A stretch of DNA of 64,000 nucleotides from Acetoanaerobium sticklandii. GTDB lineage: Bacteria > Bacillota > Clostridia > Peptostreptococcales > Filifactoraceae. A program made the translations under genes and the position numbers. Of the stretch, positions 54,305-63,758 are shown piece by piece (the first letter of the stretch is position 1; each line of letters opens with the position of its first letter). The stretch spans positions 944,501-1,008,500 of the forward strand of contig NC_014614.1 of the NCBI RefSeq assembly GCF_000196455.1. Direction: 5' to 3'. Under the pieces are notes generated by a model that saw only the letters and a program-made list of their open reading frames with translations, did not search any database and was not told the DNA's origin.

Positions 54305-55054
54305 CTATAGAACTTCTACGTTATATTTTGATTTTAAATCAGCTATATGGTTTTGGTAGATTGCACCTTGTTTTTCAGCCATCATATTACGAAGCAGGTT
54401 AGAACGAACTTCTTCAAAAGAAAGTAGTCCTGATTCTTGCTTGTCAGTTACTTTTATTATATGAAAACCAAATTGAGTTTCTACAGGCTCAGATATTTCT
54501 CCTACAGCCATTTTGAAAGCAGCCTCTTCAAATTCTGGGACCATTTGACCTTCGCCAAACATACCTAAATCTCCGCCTCTTTCTTTAGATGGACAGCTTG
54601 AGTATTCTTTTGCAAGAGCTTCAAATGACTCACCTTGAGCTAACTTACCTTTTACTTCTTCTGCTAAGCTAACGTCGCTTACTAGAATATGGCTAGCTTG
54701 TACCTTTTGTGGAGATATAAAGCCTTCTTTATTTTCGTTATAATAAGCTTCTAGTTCTTCATGAGTAACAGAAACTGAATTAATTAGGTTTTGGATGCTG
54801 TATTGTGTAACGAAGTTCTCTTTTAATTTTTCGAACTCGCTTTGGAATTTAGCATCGTTTTCAATAGAACTTTCTAAAGCTTCAAGATAGAATAGCTTTT
54901 GGTTTACTAATTCTTGAAGTAGAGCCTGCTTTCCTTGCTCGCCTTGGAAATTAGCAGCTATTTGAGGGTTGAGATTTTTAAGCATATGCTCTAAATCAGA
55001 TTCTGTAATTTGATGTGTGGCAACTTTTGCCAATACTTTTTCTTTGTTTTCCAT
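54305..55054 (-). CDS. Parvulin-type peptidyl-prolyl isomerase
   Basis: A 249-aa PpiC/SurA-like foldase. An N-terminal SurA-N-like helical region (HQITESDLEHMLKNLNPQI) is followed by the PpiC domain: VQASHILVSDVSLAEEV, ALAKEYSSCPSKERGGDLGMFG and VETQFGFHIIKVTD. No signal peptide or lipobox, so cytoplasmic, unlike PrsA. Substrate unknown. GGAG site before ATG. Confidence 0.9.
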   Translation of the reverse strand: MENKEKVLAKVATHQITESDLEHMLKNLNPQIAANFQGEQGKQALLQELVNQKLFYLEALESSIENDAKFQSEFEKLKENFVTQYSIQNLINSVSVTHEELEAYYNENKEGFISPQKVQASHILVSDVSLAEEVKGKLAQGESFEALAKEYSSCPSKERGGDLGMFGEGQMVPEFEEAAFKMAVGEISEPVETQFGFHIIKVTDKQESGLLSFEEVRSNLLRNMMAEKQGAIYQNHIADLKSKYNVEVL

Positions 55055-55158
55055 GTGTAATCTCCTTTTTATATGGGTTTTAAGTCTCGCTTAGTTAATC
55101 TTATCAGAACTAATTCAAAAAGTCTAATTATTAAAAAGACTCAAAGAGGTGAAATAAT

Positions 55159-55800
55159 ATGAGTGAAGAATTTGAAGTAAGTAAAATTAAAAAAATCAGA
55201 TATAATCTTTATCACGTCATTTTTAATGAGGAAATAGTTCAAAAATTTACAGATGAAACTATGGCAACATTTAGAGTGAATCAAGGAACAGTTTTTTCGA
55301 AAGACACCTATGACGAAATGGTGAAAAATGACCAAATTAAAAGAGCGAAATCAAGAGGCTTAGATATACTTAGCAGGTCTTCTAAATCTAAGATGCAGAT
55401 AAAAAGCACATTGAAAAGAGAAGGGTTTTGTGAAGAAGCAATAGAAAATGCACTTGAATTTTTAGAAAACTATAAATTTGTTGACGATCAGAAATTGGCA
55501 ACTGATATAGCAAAGAATAAAGCAAGTACAAAAAAATGGTCAAAGAGGCAAATGGTATCTAAGCTTATGGAAAAAGGTATTTCGAAAAATGATATAGAAG
55601 AGGCACAGACTTATATAGACGATGATAAGGAGCTTGAAAATGCAAGCTATCATGGATTTAAAAAATTCAAATCTCTATCTGAGAGCAAGCCATTTGATGA
55701 GAGACTTTCCAAAACTGCACAGAGTTTAGGATATAAAGGATTTTCTTATGACATTATAAGAAAAGTAATTGATGAAATAAAAAAGGAAAATGATAACTAA
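55159..55800 (+). CDS. recX: RecA regulator RecX
   Basis: A 213-aa protein of the RecX type: AKSRGLDILSRSSKSKMQIKS (key part: LDILSRSSKSKMQI), YKFVDDQKLATDIAKNKAS, and three helical repeats ending in LGYKGFSYDIIRKVIDE. RecX inhibits RecA filaments. recA is not adjacent. RBS AGAGGTG. Confidence 0.88.
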   Translation: MSEEFEVSKIKKIRYNLYHVIFNEEIVQKFTDETMATFRVNQGTVFSKDTYDEMVKNDQIKRAKSRGLDILSRSSKSKMQIKSTLKREGFCEEAIENALEFLENYKFVDDQKLATDIAKNKASTKKWSKRQMVSKLMEKGISKNDIEEAQTYIDDDKELENASYHGFKKFKSLSESKPFDERLSKTAQSLGYKGFSYDIIRKVIDEIKKENDN

Positions 55801-55911
55801 ATATTTCTTTATAGCAAGATAATCCTATGGTATAATATAGGCTTGTAAAAAGTGCGACGTAGTTTTAACTGGAATGACCAGTTTTTTCAATTTAATGAAG
55901 GAAGTGTAAAT

Positions 55912-57744
55912 TTGAATACTAGAAACGATATTAGAAATGTAGCAATAATTGCTCACGTTGACCACGGAAAAACGACATTAGTAGATGCTCTACTAAAACA
56001 AAGTGGAATATTTAGAGAAAATCAGCATGTACAAGAAAGAGTAATGGACTCTAATGATTTAGAGAGAGAGCGTGGAATTACTATCTTGTCAAAGAATACA
56101 GCTATCGACTATAAAGGTACGAAAATAAATATAGTTGATACTCCAGGCCATGCTGATTTTGGCGGAGAAGTTGAACGTGTACTTAAAATGGTAAATGGAG
56201 TTATTCTTGTTGTAGATGCTTTTGAAGGCCCTATGCCTCAAACTAAGTTTGTTCTTAAAAAAGCTCTAGAACTTAGCTTGCCTGTACTTGTATGCGTAAA
56301 TAAAGTCGATAGACCAGAGGCTAGACCGGTAGAAGTAGTTGATGAGGTTCTAGAGCTTCTATTAGAGCTAGATGAGAGCGAAAGATATTTAGAGTCTCCG
56401 TTTATATTTGCTTCTGCAATTGGTGGCTGGGCGTCAACTGACATAAATGAAAAGAAAGATACTATGGAAGATATGTACGAAGCTATATTAGAGCATATTC
56501 CAGCTCCACAAGGAGAGCTTGATGGACCTGTTCAGCTTCTTATTACTACTATTGACTACAATGAATATGTAGGAAGAATAGGAGTAGGAAAAGTAGAAAG
56601 AGGGACTGTAAAAGTAAACCAAGATGTTATGCTTCTAAATCATCTTGAGCCTGAGAAAAAGCATAAGGTTAGAATAGGTAAGCTTTATGAATATAATGGT
56701 CTTGCAAGAGTTGAAGTTACTGAAGCTAAAATGGGAAGCATAATAGCTCTTAGCGGAATAGAGCAAATTCATATAGGAGACACTCTTACTGATTTAGAGG
56801 TACAAGAAACTATAGAGTTTGTAAAAATTTCTGAGCCTACTATAGCAATGAACTTCTCTGTAAATGACAGTCCATTTGCTGGTCAAGAAGGTAAGTTTAT
56901 AACTTCTAGACAATTAAGAGACAGACTTATGAAAGAGCTTAATACTAATATATCTCTGAGAGTTGAGGAAATGGATACAGCGGATACATTCAAGGTATCT
57001 GGAAGAGGAGAGCTTCACCTTTCTATTCTGATGGAGACTATGAGAAGAGAAGGCTATGAGCTTCAAGTTTCTAAACCAGAGGTTTTATTTAAAAGAGATG
57101 AAAATGGAAAGCTTCTAGAGCCTATGGAGAGAGCCGTAATAGATGTTCCTGAAGATTTTATGGGACCGGTTATGGAAAAGATGGGAACTCGTAAAGGCGA
57201 AATGATCAATATGCAACAGTCAAAAGGTGGATATGTGAGACTTGATTTCTCTATTCCAACTAGAGGACTTATAGGCTATAGATCTGAGTTTTTAACTGAT
57301 ACAAAAGGAAACGGTATACTTAACACTATATTTGATGGATATCAGCCTTATAAGGGTGATATAATAGCTAGAAGTCAAGGTTCATTAGTAGCTTTTGAAG
57401 ATGGAGTAGCAGTTGCTTACGGGTTGTTTAATGCACAAGACAGGGGTATTCTTTTTATCGATCCAGGACAAAAAGTATATCAAGGGATGGTTATAGGAAG
57501 CAATTCAAGATCAGGGGATATAGATGTAAACGTATGTAAGAGAAAGCAAGCCACAAACATGAGAGCATCTGGCTCAGATGAATCGCTTAGACTTTCTCCA
57601 CCTAAAAGAATGTCTCTTGAAGAAATTCTTGAGTTTATAGATGAAGATGAGCTTGTTGAGATTACACCAAAATCAATGCGTATCAGAAAGAAAGTTTTGG
57701 ATAAAACTCAAAGAGCAAGAATAACTGCAAAAAATAAAAAGTAA
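55912..57744 (+). CDS. typA: GTP-binding translation factor BipA/TypA
   Basis: A 610-aa translational GTPase: AHVDHGKTTLVDALL (G1), ERERGITI (G2), DTPGHADFGGEVERV (G3), NKVDRPEARP (G4) and SAIGGWAS (G5), then EF-G-like domains and the BipA C-terminus (RKKVLDKTQRARI). The likely start is TTG 55912 after GAAGGAAG. The frame is open 60 bases upstream to a GTG but that part is not family-like. Confidence 0.95.
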   Translation: MNTRNDIRNVAIIAHVDHGKTTLVDALLKQSGIFRENQHVQERVMDSNDLERERGITILSKNTAIDYKGTKINIVDTPGHADFGGEVERVLKMVNGVILVVDAFEGPMPQTKFVLKKALELSLPVLVCVNKVDRPEARPVEVVDEVLELLLELDESERYLESPFIFASAIGGWASTDINEKKDTMEDMYEAILEHIPAPQGELDGPVQLLITTIDYNEYVGRIGVGKVERGTVKVNQDVMLLNHLEPEKKHKVRIGKLYEYNGLARVEVTEAKMGSIIALSGIEQIHIGDTLTDLEVQETIEFVKISEPTIAMNFSVNDSPFAGQEGKFITSRQLRDRLMKELNTNISLRVEEMDTADTFKVSGRGELHLSILMETMRREGYELQVSKPEVLFKRDENGKLLEPMERAVIDVPEDFMGPVMEKMGTRKGEMINMQQSKGGYVRLDFSIPTRGLIGYRSEFLTDTKGNGILNTIFDGYQPYKGDIIARSQGSLVAFEDGVAVAYGLFNAQDRGILFIDPGQKVYQGMVIGSNSRSGDIDVNVCKRKQATNMRASGSDESLRLSPPKRMSLEEILEFIDEDELVEITPKSMRIRKKVLDKTQRARITAKNKK

Positions 57745-57829
57745 ATCCCTAACTTTTTCCACATTTTGCACGAATTTATACCATATATCTAAAGTATTAT
57801 AACAATAAGGAATGAAACACAACCTTACA

Positions 57830-57960
57830 ACCCACCCCTTTTTTCATGTAAATCCGATGCAGCTAGCTGCATCGGAACATTTTACAAACCCTTGGCTTAA
57901 CCTGCCAATACTATATACTTCACCCTCCTAAGCTGCCCACATAGAGTGGCAGCTTTTTGT
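57830..57960 (+). promoter_or_regulatory. Two hairpins between typA and the two-component operon
   Basis: First, CCGATGCAGC-TA-GCTGCATCGG at about 57858-57880, a perfect palindrome followed by AACATTTT (probable typA terminator). Second, AAGCTGCC ... GGCAGCTTTTTG at 57930-57957, an intrinsic terminator only 37 bases before the response regulator start, so transcription of that gene from upstream would have to pass it, or the promoter lies between. Confidence 0.6.
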
Positions 57961-57993
57961 TTACAGAAAAAACTATAAGAAAGTAGGGTAATT

Positions 57994-58677
57994 ATGAAGC
58001 ATATTTTCATAGTAGATGATGAGAAGCGTATCAGAGACTTAATCGAGATGTATCTAAAAAAGGAAGGATATAACACAACTACCTTTGAAAGTGCAGATGG
58101 CGTGCTATCAGCTATAAGAGAATTTATGCCAGACTTACTGGTTTTAGATATAATGATGCAAGGCTTAGATGGTTTGGATTTGTGCAAGGAAATTAGAAAA
58201 ATTAGTGAAGTGCCTATAATTTTTGTATCAGCAAGAAGCGATGAACTAGATAGGATACTCGGACTAGAGCTAGGTGCAGATGATTATCTTGCAAAGCCTT
58301 TTTCTCCTAGAGAGCTAGTCGTAAGAATAAAAACCATATTAAAAAGAACGACTAAATCCTCAGAGCATAATGACGAAATTTTGAAAACAAAGGATTTGGA
58401 GATATATGTTCAAAGAAGAATAGTCAAATGTATGGGGCAAGACATACCTCTTACTATAAAGGAGTACGAGGTACTGGAATTTTTGATGAAAAATATCAAT
58501 CTACCTCTTTCTAGAGAACAAATTATCGAGTCTATTTGGGGATATGATTACGATGGTTATGATAGAAACGTCGATGATACTATAAAAAGGCTTAGAAAAA
58601 AGCTTAAGACTGCAAAATCAAGAGTGGTAATAAAAACAGTCTGGGGCTATGGATATAGGATAGATGACAATGAGTAA
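57994..58677 (+). CDS. OmpR-family response regulator
   Basis: A 227-aa regulator: receiver domain with acidic pocket DD (residues 8-9), phospho-acceptor Asp52 in LLVLDIMM, and K in LAKPFSPRE; then a winged-helix DNA-binding domain (LTIKEYEVLEFLMKN, DRNVDDTIKRLRKKL, VWGYGYRI). It is co-transcribed with the histidine kinase that overlaps its end. Signal and targets unknown. Confidence 0.95.
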   Translation: MKHIFIVDDEKRIRDLIEMYLKKEGYNTTTFESADGVLSAIREFMPDLLVLDIMMQGLDGLDLCKEIRKISEVPIIFVSARSDELDRILGLELGADDYLAKPFSPRELVVRIKTILKRTTKSSEHNDEILKTKDLEIYVQRRIVKCMGQDIPLTIKEYEVLEFLMKNINLPLSREQIIESIWGYDYDGYDRNVDDTIKRLRKKLKTAKSRVVIKTVWGYGYRIDDNE

Positions 58678-60097
58678 AATAGGAAAAAAAATAATGCAGA
58701 GCTATTTTATCATTATATTAGCAACTGCATTTGTATTTATGGGCATTTCAAAAATGTCCTTCAACGATATCCTCAATAGGCAGACAAGGCTGGATCTCAA
58801 AAAAGACGCTGACGTAGTAGCCAAGCAAATAAACATGGTGATAGATCAAAAAATTGAAATGACTGTTGTTGATGGAAGCCCTAATGTGAAAATCCAAATA
58901 AGTAAGAATTTTTTTGGAGAAAATGCTCTTAGCATTTCAGAAATTATTCTCCCAAAAGGCATGGGTTATGCTCATAATAGACTTGCAACGACTCATTTTA
59001 TAATAATGGATGTAGACAAAAACCTCATCTTTCAATCCTATAATACAGAGCAGGAACCTATAAATCCTTTAGAGATAGACAAGACCAAATATTATGTAGA
59101 GCAAAGACCTCTGATTTCCTCTTTAGACCAAGAGACTTTAGGCTATCTTGTTATGCTTGCTAAGAAAGAAGATTTAAGTGTAATAAATGCTCTTATCAAT
59201 AGATCTGTATTCTTAGGTTTTTTAATAGCACTTTTTATTGCTAGTATAATCTCTATATTTTTTGAAAGAGGAATAATAAGCCCAATAAATAAACTAAAGA
59301 AAAATATAGCCTCCTTCTCTTTTACTGATGATGAAATCATCTGGGAAGAAATAAAAACAAAAGATGAGCTAGCAGAAATCAATCAGGATTTTCTTAAAAT
59401 GGCATACAAGCTAAAAGAATATGATAAGAAGCAAAAAGAATTTTTCCAAAATACCTCTCATGAGCTAAAGACTCCACTTATGTCTATTCAAGGATATGCA
59501 GAGGCTATCAAGGACAAGGTAATGGATGAGAGCATGGTTGATGAAGGTCTGGATATAATAATAGATGAAAGTAAGAAGCTTAGAGATACAGTTAACTCAA
59601 TTGTTTACCTTAGTAAAATGGAAAATCTTATGAGTGAGGAAAAGTCCATTAGAATAAATCTCTGGGAAGCTGTAGAAGAGATAATAATAAGGCTTACACT
59701 TCTAGCCAAAGAGAAAAATATAACCTTTAAGAATAATATTGCTCACTATATTGTGGTTAGAACTAGTGATGATAGATTAGACAGAGTTTTTTCAAATATA
59801 CTTTCAAATGCCTTAAGATATGCAAAATCTCAAATATCTATTGAATCCTTTGAAATCGAAACTGGTCATATAATAATAAAAATTCAAGATGATGGACGAG
59901 GCTTTGAAAATAATGAGGAGCTGTATATATTTGACAGATTTTACAAAGGTAAAGGAGGCAACACTGGACTTGGACTATCTATAGTAAAAAGCATTGCAGA
60001 GTCAAATGGCTGGGGACTCAAGGCTTATAATGCAGATGAAGGTGGAGCTGTAGTAGAAATTGTGATACCACCACTTAGAGATAAAGATGTAAACTAA
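58664..60097 (+). CDS. Membrane sensor histidine kinase
   Basis: A 477-aa kinase: a membrane segment near the start (YFIIILATAFVFMGIS), an extracytoplasmic sensor of ~130 residues, a second segment (VFLGFLIALFIASIISIFF), HAMP-like linker, HisKA with NTSHELKTPLMSIQGY, and HATPase with NILSNALRYAKS, DDGRGFEN and GNTGLGLSIVKSI. It overlaps the regulator gene by 14 bases. The sensed signal is unknown. Confidence 0.94.
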   Translation: MTMSKIGKKIMQSYFIIILATAFVFMGISKMSFNDILNRQTRLDLKKDADVVAKQINMVIDQKIEMTVVDGSPNVKIQISKNFFGENALSISEIILPKGMGYAHNRLATTHFIIMDVDKNLIFQSYNTEQEPINPLEIDKTKYYVEQRPLISSLDQETLGYLVMLAKKEDLSVINALINRSVFLGFLIALFIASIISIFFERGIISPINKLKKNIASFSFTDDEIIWEEIKTKDELAEINQDFLKMAYKLKEYDKKQKEFFQNTSHELKTPLMSIQGYAEAIKDKVMDESMVDEGLDIIIDESKKLRDTVNSIVYLSKMENLMSEEKSIRINLWEAVEEIIIRLTLLAKEKNITFKNNIAHYIVVRTSDDRLDRVFSNILSNALRYAKSQISIESFEIETGHIIIKIQDDGRGFENNEELYIFDRFYKGKGGNTGLGLSIVKSIAESNGWGLKAYNADEGGAVVEIVIPPLRDKDVN

Positions 60098-60136
60098 AAA
60101 AAGGATTGTCTGATATTTCCAGACAGTCCTTTTTTT
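60095..60136. terminator. Bidirectional terminator
   Basis: AAAAAAAGGATTGTCTG ... CAGACAGTCCTTTTTTT stem with one G-T pair and runs on both sides, between the kinase and the convergent transglutaminase gene. Confidence 0.88.
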
Positions 60137-60138
60137 AC

Positions 60139-60939
60139 TTATATTTCAGAGGTTTTAGTATACTGATTTGAGGATTTTATAGTAGCTATAGGAGCTTTTG
60201 AAGCGCTGTAGGCTGCATCTACTGTAGTATCAACTATAATCCAGTTTCCGTCAATAAACACTTCGTTCCATGCATGGTATTCATTTACTAAGGTAGAGCT
60301 ACCTTTTACTACCTTGGCGGGAATCCCTTGGCTTCTTAGCATAGAAGCAAATAAAACACTGTAGTCATAGCAAATACCTGACTTTGATTCATAAATTTTT
60401 TCTATATCAGGCATATATCCTGGTTTAACTGTAGCTGCTTTATTATAATCATAGCTATAATTTTTAATAACATAATTGTATATAGCATCAAATTTTTCTT
60501 TATCAGTTTGAAGATTTTTTGTGAGCTCTTCAGCTTTTTTTATTGCCATCATTTGCTCACTCCAGTTAACAGTAGCAGTTGAAACAAGGTACATAGCTGT
60601 ATCATCTGCTATATAAGCGTCGATTTTTTGAGTGTATACTGATTTATAGCTATTCCCTGATGTGTTTTGCATTATTTTTATAGTGTAGCTTCCGTTGTCG
60701 TAAATTAAAGGGAAGCTTTGAGCTGTATTAGCAGCTAAATCAAAATATTGTTTTTGCCCATCTTTTTCAATTGCTAATTTATATTTAGATTGATAATTTG
60801 TAGAGTAATTGACTTTGATTATTCCTTTAGCAACATCGCTCTCGTCTATTATCTTTGCATCTGCATGAGCTAGATTGGGAAAGGTTACACTAGCAATCGA
60901 TAAAGCAATTAATAAATACTGTTTTAAATTTTTTTTCAT
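60139..60939 (-). CDS. Secreted transglutaminase-like protein under c-di-GMP riboswitch
   Basis: A 266-aa exported protein: signal peptide (LKQYLLIALSIASVTFPNLAHA, cleavage after A-H-A near residue 26; shorter key part LLIALSIASVTF), a beta domain, and a transglutaminase-like domain with Cys in SGICYDYSVLFASML, His in EYHAWNEVFID and Asp in WIIVDTTVDAAY. It is a paralogue of the protein at 51280. A c-di-GMP-I aptamer ends right before its ribosome site (AAAAGGAG). Role probably at the cell surface, with output tied to c-di-GMP. Confidence 0.87.
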   Translation of the reverse strand: MKKNLKQYLLIALSIASVTFPNLAHADAKIIDESDVAKGIIKVNYSTNYQSKYKLAIEKDGQKQYFDLAANTAQSFPLIYDNGSYTIKIMQNTSGNSYKSVYTQKIDAYIADDTAMYLVSTATVNWSEQMMAIKKAEELTKNLQTDKEKFDAIYNYVIKNYSYDYNKAATVKPGYMPDIEKIYESKSGICYDYSVLFASMLRSQGIPAKVVKGSSTLVNEYHAWNEVFIDGNWIIVDTTVDAAYSASKAPIATIKSSNQYTKTSEI

Positions 60940-60955
60940 AATAAAAACTCCTTTT

Positions 60956-61036
60956 CGGTAGCTAGGCTGCCAACCAGTTACGGTAAGGCCCTATAGCTTT
61001 GCGTCATAGCATTTCTACTACTTTGCCATTGTCGTG
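60956..61036 (-). promoter_or_regulatory. Cyclic-di-GMP-I (GEMM) riboswitch
   Basis: Minus-strand leader: CACGACAATGGCAAAG, a GAAA tetraloop hairpin (AGTAG-GAAA-type), GACGCAAAGC with the conserved receptor, GGGCC, then GGTTGGCAGCCTAGCTACCG, matching the Vc2-like aptamer end (GGUAGGUAGCGGGGUUACCG) in form. The 3' end abuts the ribosome site, so control of translation or of a short switch is possible. Upstream is GATCTattAGATC. Confidence 0.88.
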
Positions 61037-61220
61037 AGGAGAGATCTAATAGATCAATCGCACGTAAAAACAATTTACTATTTATATTCTTATTATACCA
61101 AAATTTTCAAGTAAATAACATTACATTTAGATTAAAACGTAAAAAATATTTAAAAAAATATTTTAATATTAAAATATAAAAAAATAAAACTAACTAAAAC
61201 TAACTCAACCTAACTATTTA

Positions 61221-61249
61221 TTGACAATTATAAAAACTCAAATTAAACT
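61221..61249 (+). promoter_or_regulatory. Possible tupA promoter
   Basis: TTGACA, 17 bases, TAAACT. The -35 is perfect, the -10 weak. Nearby AACTAACT repeats (about 61189-61215) could be a regulator site. No Moco-type aptamer is seen here. Confidence 0.45.
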
Positions 61250-61297
61250 TAAGATAAGAAATCCGAATATTTATACATATTAAGGGGGAATTTATTT

Positions 61298-62206
61298 ATG
61301 AAAAAAAGAAATCTATTTTTTAAAGAAACCTGCTTGGCTTTACTTATGGTATTTGCACTTATGCTTAGCGGATGTACTTCTACGCCTGAAGCTGAGCCTG
61401 CACCTGAGCAAGCCAATCAAGAGGTGACAACACCTGAAAATCCAGATATAATATTAGCAACGACAACTAGTACTCAAGATTCTGGGTTACTAGATGTACT
61501 CATACCTATGTTTGAAGAGCAAACTGGATATAGAGTAAAAACAATTGCTGTAGGAACGGGTCAAGCGCTTGCTATGGGAGAAAAGGGTGAAGCAGACGTG
61601 CTTCTTACTCATGCTCCAGCATCAGAGAAGCCTCTAGTAGAAAGTGGAGCTGTTACTAATTATCAGCTTGTAATGCATAATGATTTCATATTGGTTGGAC
61701 CATCAAGTGACCCTGCTAAGGTTAAAGACCTAAAATCAGTAGCAGATGCTTTTAAGTCAATATCTGAAACTTCATCTATATTTGTATCAAGAGGAGACGA
61801 TTCAGGAACCGACAAAAAAGAAAAAGGAATATGGAAAGATATTAATATTCCAAATGAAGGTTCATGGTATCAAGAAACAGGACAAGGAATGGGACAAACT
61901 TTAAATATTGCTTCCCAGAAGGAAGGCTATACTTTGACTGATAGAGCTACATTTTTAGCTCAAAAGGATAATCTACAATTAGAGATAGCTGTTCAAGGTG
62001 AAAAATCATTGTTAAACATATATCATGTAATGCAAGTGAATGAAGAAAAATTCCCTAAAGTGAATGCTGATGGAGCTAAAGCCTTTGTGGAGTTTATGAT
62101 AGATTCAAAAACTCAGGATATAATTGGAGAGTTTGGCATGGATGAATATGGTGAGCCACTATTCTTTAAGGATGCAGGAAAAACAGAGGAAGAAATAGGA
62201 AAATAA
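61298..62206 (+). CDS. tupA: Tungstate-binding lipoprotein TupA
   Basis: A 302-aa substrate-binding protein. Lipoprotein signal with lipobox LSGC (Cys26), then a Pro/Glu linker, then the TupA hallmark LATTTSTQDSGLLDVLIP for tungstate binding and GTGQALAMGEKGEADVLL, FVSRGDDSGTDKKE, NEGSWYQETGQGMG. TupA is tungstate-selective compared with ModA/WtpA. First gene of tupABC; GGGGGAA site. Confidence 0.94.
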   Translation: MKKRNLFFKETCLALLMVFALMLSGCTSTPEAEPAPEQANQEVTTPENPDIILATTTSTQDSGLLDVLIPMFEEQTGYRVKTIAVGTGQALAMGEKGEADVLLTHAPASEKPLVESGAVTNYQLVMHNDFILVGPSSDPAKVKDLKSVADAFKSISETSSIFVSRGDDSGTDKKEKGIWKDINIPNEGSWYQETGQGMGQTLNIASQKEGYTLTDRATFLAQKDNLQLEIAVQGEKSLLNIYHVMQVNEEKFPKVNADGAKAFVEFMIDSKTQDIIGEFGMDEYGEPLFFKDAGKTEEEIGK

Positions 62207-62218
62207 GGCTGTGATTTA

Positions 62219-62908
62219 ATGGATTTGATTATTGAGGGACTTAAAAAAGCGATAAATATGATATTAACGGGTGATCCTGAGGTACTTAGGATCACTCTTT
62301 TAACTCTGCAAGTATCTGGAACAGCCACGCTTATAAGCTTGATTATAGGGATACCCTTTGGAACGGTGCTGGCATTAAAAAGATTCCCTGGCAGAGATTT
62401 TTTAATGAGTATAGTAAACACAGGAATGGGAATGCCACCAGTAGTTGCTGGATTATGGATTTCTATTTTGCTATGGCGCTCGGGACCTTTAGGCTCACTT
62501 AATCTTATTTATACTCCAACTGCAATAATAATTGCTCAAGCGGTGATTGCTTCACCTATAGTAGTAGGACTTACTAGTGCTGCTATTTCTCAAGTAGATC
62601 CAAAGCTTAGACTTCAAATCAAAGCTTTGGGAGCAACTAAGTTACAGTATTTATGGTTTTTACTAAAAGAAGCTAGATTTTCTCTGCTTGCTGCTGTGAT
62701 TGCTGGATTTGGAGCCGTTGTTTCAGAGGTAGGAGCATCAATGATGGTGGGGGGGAATGTAAAAGGATTATCTAGAGTTCTTACTACGGCAACGGTTATG
62801 GAAGTATCAAAAGGGAACTTTGATGTAGCAATAGCTCTTAGCGCTATTTTAGTTCTAGTTTCTTATTTGACTACATTATGGCTTACAGTGCTTCAGCAAA
62901 AAAGATAG
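62219..62908 (+). CDS. tupB: Tungstate ABC transporter permease TupB
   Basis: A 229-aa permease with about five to six membrane segments. The binding-protein-dependent transport motif is in KALGATKLQYLWFLLKEA, and GMPPVVAGLWISILLWRSG is a TupB hallmark. It follows tupA by 12 bases. Confidence 0.93.
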   Translation: MDLIIEGLKKAINMILTGDPEVLRITLLTLQVSGTATLISLIIGIPFGTVLALKRFPGRDFLMSIVNTGMGMPPVVAGLWISILLWRSGPLGSLNLIYTPTAIIIAQAVIASPIVVGLTSAAISQVDPKLRLQIKALGATKLQYLWFLLKEARFSLLAAVIAGFGAVVSEVGASMMVGGNVKGLSRVLTTATVMEVSKGNFDVAIALSAILVLVSYLTTLWLTVLQQKR

Positions 62909-62918
62909 GAGGATATTG

Positions 62919-63644
62919 ATGTTAAAAGCTAAAAATTTATGCTGGCAGCAAGGAAATAAAAAAATACTTGATAACATCGATTTTTCTCTTTTAAAAGGTG
63001 AGGTAATAGGGCTTGTAGGACCAAATGGTTCAGGTAAGAGCAGCTTGTTAAAAGTCCTATCTTTTTTGGAGAAGCCTACATCTGGAGAAATATTATTTCA
63101 AAATAAGGTAATTGGATCTAATATATCATTAGATATAAGAAGAAAAATAGCTATTGTTTTTCAGGATCCTCTACTTTTAAATACCACTGTATATGAAAAT
63201 GTAGCTTCAGGTTTAAAGATAAGAGGAAAATCAAAAAAAGAGATAAGTGATAAAGTTGATAGATGGCTAACTAGCTTTGGGATTTCACACTTAATAAATC
63301 AAAAAGCGCGCTTACTTTCAGGTGGAGAATCACAAAGAGTAAGCTTAGCTAGAGCATTTGCGATTGAACCAGATGTAATTTTTTTGGATGAGCCATTTTC
63401 AGCTTTAGACGTTCCAACAAAAGAGCTATTGATTGATGACATTAATAAAATAATTAAAGATACAAATACCACAGCTGTTGTAGTAAGCCATGATTTTAGG
63501 GATATATTTAGACTTGCAAGTAAAGCTATGGTGTTGATAAATGGAAGAGTAGAAGCAGTCGATACTCCATTTAATTTAATTAATAAGTCAACCACGGCTG
63601 AAGTAGATAGATTTTTAATACATTGGAAAAATCTAAATTTCTAG
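62919..63644 (+). CDS. tupC: Tungstate ABC transporter ATPase TupC
   Basis: A 241-aa ABC ATPase: Walker A GPNGSGKSSLLK, Q-loop VFQDPLLLN, signature LLSGGESQRVSLARA, Walker B VIFLDEPFSALD, H-loop VVSHDFRD. It starts at ATG 62919 (AGGAGG eight bases before), ten bases after tupB. Confidence 0.94.
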   Translation: MLKAKNLCWQQGNKKILDNIDFSLLKGEVIGLVGPNGSGKSSLLKVLSFLEKPTSGEILFQNKVIGSNISLDIRRKIAIVFQDPLLLNTTVYENVASGLKIRGKSKKEISDKVDRWLTSFGISHLINQKARLLSGGESQRVSLARAFAIEPDVIFLDEPFSALDVPTKELLIDDINKIIKDTNTTAVVVSHDFRDIFRLASKAMVLINGRVEAVDTPFNLINKSTTAEVDRFLIHWKNLNF

Positions 63645-63758
63645 ATGAGGAAGTTCTTATTGTTAATACAGCAAAGAGCTAGAGATTTATCAGTAAACTT
63701 GAATTGCTATAATTAGTTAGCGGTTAGTTACCGATTAGAGAATAGGAGAAATGAGATA

